A DNA stretch of 64,000 nucleotides from Sistotremastrum niveocremeum HHB9708 (Eukaryota; Basidiomycota; Agaricomycetes; Sistotremastrales; Sistotremastraceae). Below are positions 44,196 to 56,893 of this stretch, piece by piece. Positions within the stretch are counted from its first letter, which is position 1, and every line of letters starts with the position of its first letter. Both the position numbers and the translations under genes were made by a program. The notes beneath the pieces were generated by a model that did not search any database, was not told the origin of the DNA, and worked only from the letters and a program-made list of their open reading frames with translations. The DNA is taken from the NCBI GenBank assembly GCA_001630475.1, contig KV419438.1, positions 65,187 through 129,186 on the forward strand. Direction: 5' to 3'.

Positions 44196-46021
44196 TCATA
44201 CCCAATGAGGCTCCTCTGACAAAGTTTGAACTAAGGGCCGGATGTCTCCCACCGCACCATCAGGACAATCCTCCGCAAATCTGAGCTCTCTGAGAGGAGC
44301 ACCCTGACTAATTCGGAATGTCAGAAATCGGACCATATGCGCGACGCAGAATTTGGTTTGTCTACAGCCCAGAATTTCCAGATCCGGACAAATCAGGGGC
44401 AACTCCTCAAAAGCGATCAGGAGGCTGGCGAAATCTGCCTCCAGCACATTGAGAAGGAGGCGAGTGAGCCTTGGCCAGGAGCGCAAAGCGTGGATGAGAT
44501 CTTGTAGAGGTAGGGTGTTATAGCAGTGTATGCGCAAGGAGGAGAGATGATTTGGGAAGGAGGAAAGTGCCCGGAAAGATGTAAGATGATAGTCTTCTTC
44601 ATCGCTGTACGACATGTACGGAGTGTCCGATTCGTATTTGAGCTCGATCCGCCTTCCACAATCGGACAGCATGAGGTAATCGGATCGATAATCAGGCCCT
44701 TTTACTATGAGCTCTGTGGTGGACGAAAGGTAGGGACCAAGAAAGTTCTCCAGCCCTGTGTCGTTCATACTTCTGATCACATCCAACTGCAAGTTTGCTG
44801 AGGGAGGGATTTTCAGATGTTCAAAGACATAGATCATATCCTGTAAAGATAATTTCTCAATCGACAGGAATCGGATCCTTTGGAGAAGCACGACGGGCCG
44901 AATACGCAGGATCCGGTGGGAATCCCCATGATGAGTATCAATGAAACCCCGCTCTAAGCAAGGGAACCAGGAGAGTAAGTCCAGGATCTCTTCGGCACCG
45001 AGATGACCTTCGTCAAACCGAAGTTCGACGAGGTTTTGCGCCCGAACACGCGGCATGCTGTAAAGTGACACGCCCACAAAGTGAAGTTGTTTGAGAGCGG
45101 GAGTGTTCAATGTATAGTTACCCAGAGCACCGGACGGTTTTTGGTCGGACCAACGGTGCATTACAGTGAGAGCTTCGAGTATGCCGAATTCCGCCTGTCC
45201 TACTCGTCGAGCCAACACTTCGCTCAAGCTGAGGGCACCTGTGGTCTGGTGATGTCTCGGCCCGTGGTAGAACAAATAAAGATAGGAGATGCGAGCTGCG
45301 AGCTGCATGAGTCGATCTCTCCTGTTACTAACGACCTCAGTTTCAGGGCCGCGTTTCTGAACGTGTGCCTCTTCCCCGTCTGGTATGTCTGAACGAAAGA
45401 ATTCGGATACGCGGAGAGGGATACCACCACTACGGGATAGGGATGTATTCGATAGTTCTGGATGTGATGCATAGGAAATTTCGGACCACAATGACGGCGT
45501 TCGCACGGCTATAGATCTCCACCTAACGCACCTAAGGAAAATGTTGAGATACCGCCCGTCACCACAAGGAAAGCGAACGAAGGCTGTACACTGAGTATGC
45601 GGGAGGTATTTCGACAGGGGAGGACCAAAAAATTCCAAATCCCATCAGGGGGTCCTGAGAATATTCAAGAATTTGAAGTATCAGATCATCGGACAGACGT
45701 CCCACGGGGGAACACAAGTTGCGTTGCTGCTTCAAAAACTGAACGGATCGAAGCAGTCTGGCTTCTAACTCAAGTAATTCTGATGATGCGACACGTCAGT
45801 TCTCTTCGAAAGATTTCTACACGACTTCGGTAGAGCTCACCATTCGTGATAGTGCGTGATTCCTCGTCTCGATTCCGACGGTCAGCGAAACGGCCTTGGC
45901 TGCATAATGTTATTGTTCAATTATATCGGTAAGCTGATCTCGCAACCTACATCTCTTCAGCAGTTTCTCTCTCAAATTTCGAACAGAAATCTGATAACGT
46001 CTCCAATCCTAGGCCCGCCAT
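44196..46021 (-). CDS. F-box protein with LRR-like C-terminus
   Basis: ATG 46021 (MAGLGLETLSDFCSKFERE) is joined through a short exon (DRRNRDEESRTITNELLELE) to the F-box (PVGRLSDDLILQILEYSQ, then CVRWRSIAVRTPSLWSEI). This layout, LP-E-L--IF-y ... V-R-WR-iA---p-LW--I, is the standard agaricomycete F-box start. The long last exon (480 residues) contains repeated leucine-rich segments (TLNTPALKQLHFVGVSLYS, ELRFDEG, HLSSLRIHCYNTLPLQDLIH, LRSWPRLTRLLLNVLEADFA) without a fixed repeat length. Such proteins recruit substrates to SCF ubiquitin ligases. The partner is unknown. Intron positions were read from splice signals, with the upstream exons less sure than the long one. Confidence 0.75.
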
Positions 46022-47551
46022 TCGAAATTTCTGCTACGAGTATACTAGTTTAGCCTCGGAATGGAAATAATGGGTATGTTGAGAGGTTTCGATTGGAAAA
46101 GTCGTAGAATGGAAATGAAAGAGAAACAGTCGCTCAGCGCACGCAACGAGGTCAAGCAGGTAAGCAGCTACGAGTTTCAACGTGTTTCAGGACGTAACAA
46201 TCGGTGACATAACATGGAGTTAGGACACTTCCGAGATCCGTCCCGTATGAGGCAACGCCGACGTCCAGGCTCGGTCAGTATGTCCGACTGCTTTCGACGA
46301 TCCTCGGCTGACTTGGTCGAACTTGGTCGTCCACCAAGTTGATCTCACTTTGGAAGTGCCGAACACACGAAGCCGCCCAAGGGATATTCAGTGTTATATT
46401 CAGCGGAAGACTTTTATGATCCTGTTCAAGCACGAATATAATAGTGTATATGCCTTGGTTTTTAAGATTTGTTTACAATATTTTGTTAGCATTCTCTTTG
46501 TTCTTGGGTTTGCCGTACGACGAAGAAGTCAGTGTAAAAAATTCGGGGTAAGAATGATTATACAAGTCGTGAACAGAAAAAAATTCTGTACTCGAAGCTT
46601 GTCAATTAGAGGATTCGACCCACAAAGCTCGAATTCCGGCCATGTGAAACTTGCATTCCACGCTGGACTGGGACAGCTTTCAACGTATGCGCTTACCCAT
46701 TCTTGGACATTGACAATATAGAGATGTTGTCTGAGGAAAAGCGATAGTTCTGGTCGAAACTCACGATAAGAGTGGGGAGTTTTTAATTCGCCTGTTGTCA
46801 ACCTGTTCTTCTTTCTGCACGAGTGCCTTTGTGGGTAGCATTGGCAGGCTTTCACACTGTTGTGCATCGAGCATTTTTCAATGAGTTGACAATCTTATCA
46901 GATTTCACCACTCGCTCGAGAACGGTTGGCCATACCTACTGAAAATTTACAAAGCCAGTATTTCATATTATAAGAGCGAGAAAATGCAAACACTGATGTT
47001 GTCAAGAAGTTCTAATCACTTCCACGACACACGCGGTCTTCACTATACGCTTCCTTATTACATGAGCGGGCGTCAGGGAGTTCTTGAAGTTTACGTCGTC
47101 CGAGAGGGCCCTATGATCGCCTGACATTCGTCACGATGGCGTGAACAGTGGAAAACTTCACAAGATCCGGAACTATCCATTCAATACCCGTGGAGCGCGA
47201 CTATGCTCCCCACAGAATGTGGATAGTCCTTATCAGCGAAGATAAACAAGAAAGAATGAAATAACTGTCTATAAAGCTCTTCTTGTGTTCAACCGACGCA
47301 ATATTCGCAGTTTCCGATCTCCAGAGATAACTTCAGGGTCCTTGGCAGTCATTTATCGAGGCTGTGAAAAGAATTGAGGTACAAGTTCCGGGTGGCGAGA
47401 ACAAGAAGCAGCATCCGGCCGAAGAAGGGTGTTTGTGCGTGTTTGTTCAACGGGGCCAAAAATTTTCTGGCGAGTCAAATTAGATAAAAAATTCAAGGAC
47501 AGGGTTAGAACTGCTACCGCCACCTCCTCCTTCTCGCCTTGCTCACTGCCA
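46022..47551. other. 1.5-kb stretch without a recognisable gene, holds CPA2 promoter
   Basis: Between the divergent F-box gene and CPA2. Frames at 46323-46721 (plus) and 46529-46867 (minus) show no family motif and overlap each other. Upstream of the CPA2 ATG the frame stays open, but no upstream ATG fits a mitochondrial start better. Confidence 0.45.
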
Positions 47552-50500
47552 ATGGCAACAGCATTGGCAAAGCTGAAACCCAGCTGGAATACCTTCGCAC
47601 GACGAGCTCCTTCATTAGCACATCCCTCTCTCCCGGCCCGCTCATTTATTCATACCACTCGTCATGTCGGCTATCCAACCCCCACTAAGCCTCGACATGC
47701 TATTGCTGCTCCTGCAGTAGGCTCATACGGCCAGAAAGATGGAGTAGAAGAGGACGAACACGTCTTGAGCTCACCCTCTGAGCTTGCGCGGAAAATATCT
47801 GCTAAAGTGCTTCCCAAAATCCCCAGACCTGATGTTCGAAAAGTCGTCGTTGTGGGTTCTGGTGGTCTTTCCATCGGCCAGGCTGGTGAATTCGACTACT
47901 CCGGTTCTCAAGCCCTCAAGGCCCTTCACGAAGAGGGCGTCGAGGCCGTTTTGATCAACCCCAACATCGCGACTTGGCAGACGAGTCACCAGCTCGCTAG
48001 CGAAGTCTACTTCCTGCCTATCACCACGGATTATGTCGCCTACGTTCTGGAAAAGGAGAGACCTGATGGCGTATTTTTGACTTTTGGTGGTCAGAGCGCG
48101 TTGAATGTCGGTATTGCTTTGGATAAAATGGGTATTTTCGAGAGACTTGGCATTCAAGTGCTGGGAACGCCCATCAGGACATTGGAAGTGAGCGAGGATC
48201 GTGATCTTTTCGTACAGGCTTTGAAAGGTGTGTTATTGTGCTCTCTTCGACCCCCTTCCGATAACTGATTAAACGACTATGTTCAGAGATCGATATTCCG
48301 GTGGCACAATCTACTGCAGTCTCATCCGTGAACGACGCTCTCAGCGCCGCAGAGGTGATCGGCTACCCCGTCATCCTTCGTTCCGCCTTCACCCTCGGTG
48401 GCCTCGGCTCCGGTTTCGCCAACGACCCAACTGAACTCGCCAATCTCTCCGCTCGGTCACTCTCTTTATCGCCCCAAGTCCTCATCGAGAGATCGATGAA
48501 AGGATGGAAGGAACTCGAATATGAAGTTGTTCGCGATGCCGCGGACAACACGATTATTTGCTGTAATATGGAGAACTTCGATCCCCTCGGAACGCATACT
48601 GGTGATTCGATTGTCGTTGCGCCGTCTCAGACGTTACCGGACGATGAGTACCATATGCTGCGAAGTGCTGCCATTAAGGTTATTCGGCATTTGGGTGTCG
48701 TGGGCGAGTGTAATATCCAATATGCGCTCAACCCCAATTCAAGGGAATACTGTGTCATCGAAGTCAATGCTCGGTACGCCTTTTTCTATAATCGCCTCGA
48801 CCCTCACTGACATGCTACTGTAGATTGAGTCGTTCTAGGTTTGTTGCATGAAATTACTTTAGTTCGAGATACTTATGATATCTTATCAGTGCTTTGGCTT
48901 CGAAAGCTACCGGATATCCTCTCGCTTACACCGCCGCCAAGATCGGCCTGGGCCACACTCTCCCCGAACTCCCCAACGCAGTCACAAAGACCACAACCGC
49001 CTGCTTCGAGCCTTCCCTCGATTACATCGTCACCAAGATCCCCAAGTGGGATCTCGCCAAATTCTCCGGTCAAGTCGACAGACACGTCGGTAGCGCTATG
49101 AAGAGTGTCGGAGAAGTCATGGCTATCGGACGAACTTGGGAAGAGAGTCTACAGAAGGCTATTCGGATGGTTGATCCTAAGTGGACTGGATTTGAGGTTA
49201 TGAGGAGATGGGATGGTGATGAGCTTGATGATGTGCTTAGGAATCCGACGGATATGAGGATTTTCGCTGTGGCGCATGCTATGTATGAGAGGGACTACAC
49301 GGTTGAGATGGTTCACAAGTTGACCAAGATTGACAAGGTGCGTTTCTTTCGGCCACGCTAATATTTGACAGTTTGTTGACATTGAGTATAGTGGTTCCTG
49401 TACAAGATCGAGAACATTGTCAACACGAGCCGAATGATCAAGGCTGCTGGTTCACTCGAAGCTATCGACAAGGATCTCATGGACCTCGCCAAGCGCATGG
49501 GTTTCTCCGATCTCCAAATCTCCATCCTCATCTCCTCCACCGAAGACCTCGTCCGTGCCCACCGTAAATCGCTCGGCATCACCCCCTTCGTTAAGCGTAT
49601 CGACACTCTCGCAGCCGAATACCCCGCTCACACCAATTACCTCTACACGACCTACAACGCTTCAGAACATGACGTCACTTTCGACGAAAATGGAACGATG
49701 GTTTTGGGTAGCGGTGTATACAGAATCGGAAGCAGTGTTGAGTTCGATTGGTGTGCTGTTACTTGCGCTAGGAAGTTGAGAGAGAGCGGAAGGAAGACTG
49801 TCATGGTCAACTATAATCCTGAAACTGTCTCCACGGATTTCGATGAGGCCGATCGGTTGTATTTCGAAGAGTTGAGCTTCGAGAGGGTCATGGATATCTA
49901 TGAGATGGAACAGGCTCAGGGTGTTGTTGTCAGTGTCGGAGGTGAGTTCATTGATACGGTACATCGTTCTCGTATGGGATGTCTGATTTTCGACGAAAGG
50001 TCAACTGCCGCAAAATATTGCGCTGAGATTGAAGAACACTGACGTGAAGGTACTCGGCACCGATCCCGAGATGATCGATACTGCGGAAGACAGACACAAG
50101 TTCTCCGCCGTCCTCGATAAGATCGGAGTCGATCAGCCGAGCTGGATCGAAGTCACCAGCGTCGAAGCAGCCAAGGCTTTCGCAGATGACGTCGGATACC
50201 CAGTTCTCATCCGACCTTCCTACGTCCTTTCTGGCGCAGCCATGAACGTCGTCTACGAAGAATCCACCCTCGAATATAACCTCTCCGCAGCTGCATCCGT
50301 TTCACCCGATCATCCTGTCGTTATTACCAAGTTCATCGACAACGCTCAGGAAATCGACGTCGATGCCGTCGCGCATAAGGGACAACTTCTTATCCATGCC
50401 GTCTCGGAACACGTCGAGAATGCAGGTGTCCATTCTGGAGATGCCACCCTCGTTCTTCCTCCGTTCTCACTCCCGGAAAGCGATATGGTTCGTCTGAAGA

Positions 50501-51491
50501 CTATCGCGCAGGAAGTCGCAAAAGCATTCGAGATTTCCGGTCCTTTCAATATGCAAATCATCCGCTCGGCACCATCGACACCTGAAGGAGAAGCAGAACT
50601 CAAAGTTATCGAATGTAACTTGCGAGCATCGAGAAGTTTCCCTTTCGTTTCCAAAGTCCTTGGAACCAACTTCATCGAAATCGCCACGGCTGCGATCGTC
50701 GGAGAGAACGTTCCTGAACCGGTAGACGTCATGACTGCCAAGAGAGATTATACCTGTGTCAAAGTCGCCCAGTTCTCGTGGACCAGATTGGGCGGTGCGG
50801 ACCCTTTCCTTGGCGTCGGTATGTTCTCCCTCCGCTTCGTCCTCTCGGAAAATAACTGACTGATTTTCGGCGTAGAAATGGCAAGTACGGGGGAAGTCGC
50901 GAGTTTCGGCAAGGACGTCCATGAAGCTTACTGGGCGTCACTACTCTCTACTACTGGGTTCAAGCTTCCTCGGGCAGGAGCAGGTGTTCTCCTCGGTGGT
51001 GACATTACTAAACCCGAGATGCGGACCATTGCTAAAGGCTTGATCGATCTCGGATTCAAACTCTACTGCTCTTCGGTCGAAATCGAGGAATTCTTGAACG
51101 ACATTCCCTACGTCAAGGCTAAGAAGATTTTCTTCCCTACGAAGGACAAGAGAAAATTGCGCACCGTTTTCGACGAGTACGAGATTCAGTGTGTTATCAA
51201 CATCGCACGAGGGCGGGGCCAGAGTGCCACGGACGAAGACTATGTCGCTAGGAGGTAAGTTTCTTTTTCAGTTTCTTGGCATGCAGGAGCGGGGTTTCTG
51301 ATCGGCGATAAACCTTTCTTAGAAATGCGGTGGACTTTGGATTGCCTCTACTCAACAACGCTCGTACGGCCCAGCTCTTCGTTGAAGCTCTCGCGAGGAA
51401 GATCCCGGAAGGAGGACTGAAACGATATACTGAGGGCCGTATTCCGAGTGAAGTCAAGTCGTGGAGAGAGTTTGTTGGTCACCGTGCATGA
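47552..51491 (+). CDS. CPA2: Arginine-specific carbamoyl-phosphate synthase, large subunit
   Basis: ATG 47552 begins [20 protein letters not shown], an Arg/Ser-rich mitochondrial presequence (first 35 residues or so). The synthase fold starts [20 protein letters not shown] with [27 protein letters not shown] and the [10 protein letters not shown] loop. First ATP-grasp: [19 protein letters not shown]-like stretch (here [17 protein letters not shown]) and [19 protein letters not shown]. Oligomerisation domain and second ATP-grasp ([19 protein letters not shown], then [31 protein letters not shown]) follow. The MGS-like C-terminal domain has [13 protein letters not shown] and [17 protein letters not shown]. 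There is no glutaminase or aspartate transcarbamoylase part, so this is CPA2, not URA2. It makes carbamoyl phosphate for arginine synthesis with the CPA1 small subunit. Six introns, about 1,190 residues. Confidence 0.95.
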
Positions 51492-51823
51492 GTTGCCGCT
51501 GCATCAGCTTCTTGATTGTTTCCGCTGCAAAAGAGCTCGGACCGAGCTCACAATATCTGTTTTGAAATCTTGTTTCTAGAGCTTTCCCTTCCACGCATTT
51601 TTCTGTAAAATCTAACATATAATTGGAATTTGTACATAGTGCACAGCAAAGATCCCTGAATGACCCTATCTTCGAGGGCATGAGGTGCGGGGCAGAGAAG
51701 ACGCCGGACTCGGCGCCGAGCCGTGGCTGTGCACTTTGAACAAAAGACGAAACTTGCTGACTAAGCCATTAAAGTTCCTTGTAAACCTCCTCTGACGACG
51801 ATTCCACCGACGACGACGACGCG
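51492..51823. promoter_or_regulatory. Promoter region of the CSC1-type gene
   Basis: Holds the CPA2 3' flank and the promoter of the next gene. A perfect 12-bp palindrome CTCGGCGCCGAG lies at 51709-51720, about 105 bp before the ATG. Its role is unknown. Confidence 0.35.
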
Positions 51824-54800
51824 ATGTCAAACCCGGGAGATGTCGCTGGCGACATCATCGACCAAAATTCCAGCTCGCGCGAGATCGCTCCCAAGGCCGT
51901 CGGCTCACAGCTGCTGCTCATGACAGCAGTCAGTCTGATCACTCTACTCGCTTTTAATATCCTACGTCCCAAGAATAAAGTCAGTATTGGTCGTTATTTC
52001 GTGAGGACCTCGCTAATGTTGATTTAGGTAATTTATGAACCCAAAGTGCGTTATCGAAACATCCCCAGTCTCTGAGTCTTACAGAAAGTCAGGTCAAATA
52101 TCACATTGGCAACAAGCGACCACCCCCTATATCTCCCGGACTATTCTCATGGATATCGCCTCTGATTCACGTCAAGGAGCCAGAACTGATGGACAAAGTC
52201 GGCCTGGATGCAGTCACTTTCCTTCGTTTCCTCCGCATGATGCGCTGGCTATTTGCTGTCATCAGTCTATTGGCTTGTGGCGTCCTGATACCCGTCAATG
52301 TGGTCTACAATCTGAAGAATGTGAACCAGAAAGACCGAGATCCACTCAGTCAAATGACGATTGCGAAAGTTGGCGGAAAGATTCTATTCGTTCATGTTGG
52401 GATATCTTATCTCATCTGTGCGTGTCTCACTTTTGCTTTTCTGCCACCTCGCGCTTATGCATGTGCCACTCTCAACCGAAGGTTTTGCGGTCATGGGGTT
52501 CACATATTTCCATTGGAAACGAATGGTTGAGCTTCGTTATCAATTCTTCCGTTCAGACGAATACGTGCAATCCTTCTACGCCCGAACCCTCATGGTGTCC
52601 AAAGTTCCCAAACAACTTCAGTCCGACGAGGGTCTTCGATCCCTCTTCGCGTCCTTGCAGGTCCCCTATCCCACAACCTCAGTGCACATCGGCCGACGCG
52701 TCGGGCGCCTCCCGGAGCTCATTAAATACCATAACGACGCCGTATGCGAACTCGAACAAGTCCTGGTCACGTACCTCCGTGGTGGCAAAATCGGTAAAAA
52801 GAGACCAACAATCACGCAGGGAGGGTTCTTAGGGATTGGGGGCAAGAAAGTGGACGCGATTGATTTTTATACGAATAAGTTGCGGAACACGGAGAGGGCG
52901 ATCGAAGATTGGAGGATGAAGATCGACACGAGGAAAGCGGAGCCTTATGGGTTCGCTAGTATGGCTGCCGTGCCTTATGCGCATATCGTGGCGAAGTTGT
53001 TGAGAGGGAAGAGGAAGCAAGGGACAATCATACAGCTGGCTCCTAATCCGAAAGATATCGTGCGTCGCGACTTCCCATTCTGTCGCTTTCTAGATTGCTA
53101 ATGCCTTCGATTTCCCCAGATCTGGGAGAATCTCAATCAAAGCGACGCAGCGGTCGCGCGAAAGAAGACCCTCGGTTGGTTTTGGATGGCGGTTGTCTGC
53201 TTCTTCAACACCGTTCCTCTCCTCGCAATCTCCATCTTGGCAAATATCCAATCACTAACAGCATGGGTCGGCTTCCTCGACGAGTGGCAGCAGAAAAGCG
53301 GGACGACCTTTGCTATCGTATCCGGTGTCTTACCTCCCGCCGTCTCTGCTATCTTTGGATATTTTTTCCCGATCATCATGAGGTGGCTGAGTCAGTATCA
53401 AGGAGCTGTGAGTTGGCAACTTTCAAATCGAGTAGCGATCAAGCTGATGAGAACGGCCGCGTTAGACCACTAACTCGCGACTCGATCGCGCTGTTGTCGC
53501 TCGCTATTTCGCTTTCCTGATCATCTCCCAACTCGTCATCTTTACCCTCATCGGCGTTATCTTCAGTTCGTTTACTGTTTACACTCCTGGTAATGAGCTC
53601 ATACAGATACTGTTTAGACTCCGTGAAGCAAATTATCAGTCAGATCGGGAAACACAAGAGTTTCCAAGAAATTCTTGATAACCTTCACAGTGCGTCCATT
53701 CAGCGTTACATTGTGCCACAATCTGATTCATTGCGCCAGCCCTCCCTGCTACTATTAACTCGACTTACATCGAACAATCCTCTTACTGGCTGACCTTCTT
53801 CCCGTACGTGCTCGGCTCTGTTCTACTCTCTACTGCTGAAGCGCTGACGCTCGGCTCAGCCTTCGAGGATTCCTCGTGCTCTTCGATCTTGCTCAACTAC
53901 TAAACCTGATCTGGACAACTATCCGAACACAGTGAGTCTCGTTCAGCCAGATCTTCCCTCGACGTCCCCTAACATGTACGTTTCAGTTTGTTCGGCCGCA
54001 CCGTTCGCGATATTCGCGAATGGACCAAACCTCCCGAGTTTGAATACGCAACATACTAGTCAGTCCTTAGTCTTACTCCTTTCCCGAACATAGCTGACAG
54101 ATCGTCTTAGTTCAAACATGCTGTTTATGGCAGCTGTAGGCTTAGTCTTCGCTCCACTCGCACCGCTTGTATCGTTGGGCGCATGCGTCGTGTTTTGGAT
54201 TAGCTCGATGGTGCACAAATATCAAATGATGTTTGTGTATGTTACCAAGGTGGAATCCGGAGGGGTGAGTCGATCATTGTATGGTGGCAGGTGGATACTG
54301 ATCGGCGCGATGTAGCGTTTGTGGAACGTCGTTGTGAACCGGCTGCTAGCATCTGTCATATTCATGCAGTTGCTGATGGTGCTCAGTACGTCCGTCTTAT
54401 CTTTCTCATAACCTCTACTGATCATCAGCAGCAATTGGGCTTCAACTGGGCTTTAGGACATTCTTGTGGGTAGCCACAATCCCCCCAATCATCTTCATCT
54501 TCATCTTCAAGATCTACCTCTCCCGCACCTTCGTCAAACAATTCCGTTATTACATTCCTACCGACGCCGAAATTCAATCCGCGAAGATCCACTCGGAGCG
54601 CGCCGATAATAAATCACATCGTCTCGAGAAACGCTTCGGTCATCCCGCATTACACACTGAACTCTTCACACCGATGTTACACTCGACGATGATGCCTCTT
54701 CTACCACAAGTTTATTCTGGGAGATTGGGTACGTCGGAGAGCGCCTTGGATGAATTTGGCGGACAGAAGATGGAGACGAGCGTGGCACCGGGTGGTATCA

Positions 54801-55585
54801 AGATTGCGAGCGTTGAGCAGAGAGACTTGGAGTACGATCCGAAGCTCTATCAACGTGATCGTGGAGAATTGGATTGGGATGCTAAATCCGTCGCATCACA
54901 AGCTTATCTCTCGAATCCCAATGATCCGCGGGCTGGGATGATGAGTCCTCCACCGCCTGTACCTAAATTCGGCGGAGCGGGCTATGAGGAGTACATGGCT
55001 GGTGGTCCTGGTCCTGGATTCGGCGGCGGTACCCCTGACGCAATTGAACTGTCGAGGTTGGATACAGATTCTGCACCTCTCCTTTCCGCACCGTTATACT
55101 ATCATGAGGAGACGGGTGAGAGTATGACCAACTTACAAGAGTATCGCGATCACCCTCCTGCTCCTCCACCGGGACCTCCTCCAGGAGCCGGATATGGGCA
55201 GAGCGGGCTTGGATATGGAAGACCGGCACCGACTAGGAGCAGTACGGGATACTCGACAACAGACGGAGGTTATGCGTATCCTCCTCGACCTCCATCCATG
55301 ACTCCTCAACAATCATATTCAACATCACCTCAACAACAACAACCCCAACAGCAACAGCAGCGGGGGTATACCCGCAGTCCACCAGTTCCTCGACATCGTG
55401 ATTCCGATGGCATACGTGAAGCACCTCTTCAGCGTTATGGCGGATCAAATGCTCCACCTGGCCCTGGAGAAATCGTCAATGTTCAGGCATTAACAGGCGG
55501 TGCTTCACGACCGCCTGCTCAGAGACAGGGTTCGAATATGTCAGATCTCGCTGGACGAGGAACCGGAGGGTATAGAAGGCAGTGA
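51824..55585 (+). CDS. CSC1/OSCA/TMEM63-type calcium-permeable channel
   Basis: ATG 51824 (MSNPGDVAGDIIDQNSSSRE), a dozen or so introns, about 1,000 residues. Helix 1 (LLLMTAVSLITLLAFNILRP) is followed by YEPK, a short exon KYHIGNKRPPPISPGLFSWI, and the conserved VGLDAVTFLRFLRMMRWLF. The large cytosolic segment holds FARTLMVSKVPK-like text (ARTLMVSKVPKQL), ELIKYHNDAVCELEQVL and IDFYTNKLRNTERAIEDWR (family IxYYxxxLxxLxxxI). The channel part follows (LGWFWMAVVCFFNTVPLL-like, VSGVLPPAVSAIFGYFFPII, then SNMLFMAAVGLVFAPLAPL, VHKYQMMFVYVTKVESGG). The cytosolic tail is Pro/Gly/Gln-rich (PPPPVPKFGG, QQQQPQQQQQRGY). Members are mechanically or osmotically gated. Specificity here is by family only. Confidence 0.85.
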
Positions 55586-55959
55586 TCAGCACTCTTTCCA
55601 TTCATCTTGCTTGGACTCTTGACTTATTGGACATATCGATATTCTTGTTGGTGGTGGTGTTGTCAATATGCATATTTGTCTTGGTACCAAGTCTTGCTCT
55701 CCTTTTTACGATTTTTCTTTTCTTTTACTTTCATGTTCATGTCTATCTTGTCGGTATCTGCTTGCGTTGCGTTGCGTTGTGCTGTTCTGTCGTTCGTTTG
55801 ATATATCATAATAGAAATGATATCCATGTATATGATATCTGTATTTCGAATTGGTTGGGGAGAGAATATTCGGGTCGGAAGCGGAAGCAGATCGTTAGCG
55901 CCGATCGCGACTGACGGGAACGTCATCCTCGCTGTCGACCACGACGGTTTCGAGGGACA
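55586..55959. other. Short intergenic stretch
   Basis: T-rich 3' flank of the channel gene and promoter of the next gene. A GTTGCGTTGCGTTGTG run lies at about 55764. No gene seen. Confidence 0.4.
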
Positions 55960-56828
55960 ATGCTCTTTCGTACTCTCTACGACGGTAGGCTTATTTAAAA
56001 TCAAGTTGAAAAGTACTGATCAAGAACGTAGAGACATGCAGATACTATCTTGTAGCGCCTCCTCTGGCCTCAGCAGCCTGTTTCTTCATCGACGCGCCGT
56101 TCGGTCGATTTTCGCTGCCCACTTCGAGATTTAATATTCCAGGCATATCATCATGGATCATCATGGAGCTCTTTGCTCCTCTTTCATTCACAGTCGCGTT
56201 CTTGTCATCACCTCTTTCATCGTCACCTTCACCTCCACCTCTCTCACATCCAGCATCTTTCCTCGCTGGTCTTTTCCTGATTCATTACTCGAATCGCGCC
56301 CTCATATCACCTCTGCGAACGCCTTCGAGGAATAAGAGCCATCTTATCGTCTTTTTATGCGGCGTCGCGTTCAATATCGTTAACGGCACGCTATTGGGAA
56401 CGTGGCTGACTAGCCCTGTGGCTCTGAACACTCTCCGGGGTGCCTTCTCAGACTGGCGCTTCTGGATTGGCGTTGCAGGGTGGGTAGGAGGTTTCGTGGG
56501 CAATGTAGCTCATGACGAGATTTTACTTGACATTCGCCGTCAAAAATCCTCCACGCCCAGGGAGCAGAATCATTACGCGATCCCGCACGGTCTTCTATAC
56601 TCCTACATCTCCTACCCAAACTATTTCTGCGAGTGGATCGAATGGCTCTCATTCGCTCTTATAGCTTCGCCACCTCACGTCACCGGATTTCTCACTCCGC
56701 CATGGTTGTTTTTCTTCGCGGAAGTGTGGACTATGTTCCCTAGGGCTGTAAGCGGGCATAGGTGGTACCACAAGAAGTTTGATGATTATCCTAAGGACAG
56801 AAAGATAATTATTCCATTCGTACTTTAA
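55960..56828 (+). CDS. 3-oxo-5-alpha-steroid 4-dehydrogenase-like membrane enzyme
   Basis: ATG 55960 (MLFRTLYD), one intron about 55984-56056 (acceptor ATCTTGTAG), then APPLASAACFFIDAPFGRFS. About 265 residues. Family landmarks in order: F-APYGRF (here FIDAPFGRF), WIIMELFAPLSF, HYSNRALISPLR, FNIVNGTLLGTWLT, GWVGGFVGNVAHDEILLDIR, YAIPHGLLYSYISYPNYFCEWIEW, and RAVSGHRWYHKKF with DYPKDRKIIIPFVL at the C-terminus. The NADPH-site N-H-D-x-x-L motif is seen as NVAHDEILLD and the PxGLF-YIS-PNYF-E-EW block is intact. The family reduces steroid or polyprenol-type double bonds. In fungi, relatives act in sterol or dolichol metabolism. The exact substrate is not shown. It is convergent with the following F-box gene, 65 bp apart. 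Confidence 0.85.
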
Positions 56829-56893
56829 TAGATAGCATAGCAAACACAGGGTTGTAGGGGAGAGGAAGAAACCAAATGAAAGAGGTGGTCAGT

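Noticed and set aside
47429-47551. Upstream extension of the CPA2 frame
   Set aside because: It begins with a GTG codon. The first ATG (47552) gives a typical mitochondrial presequence.
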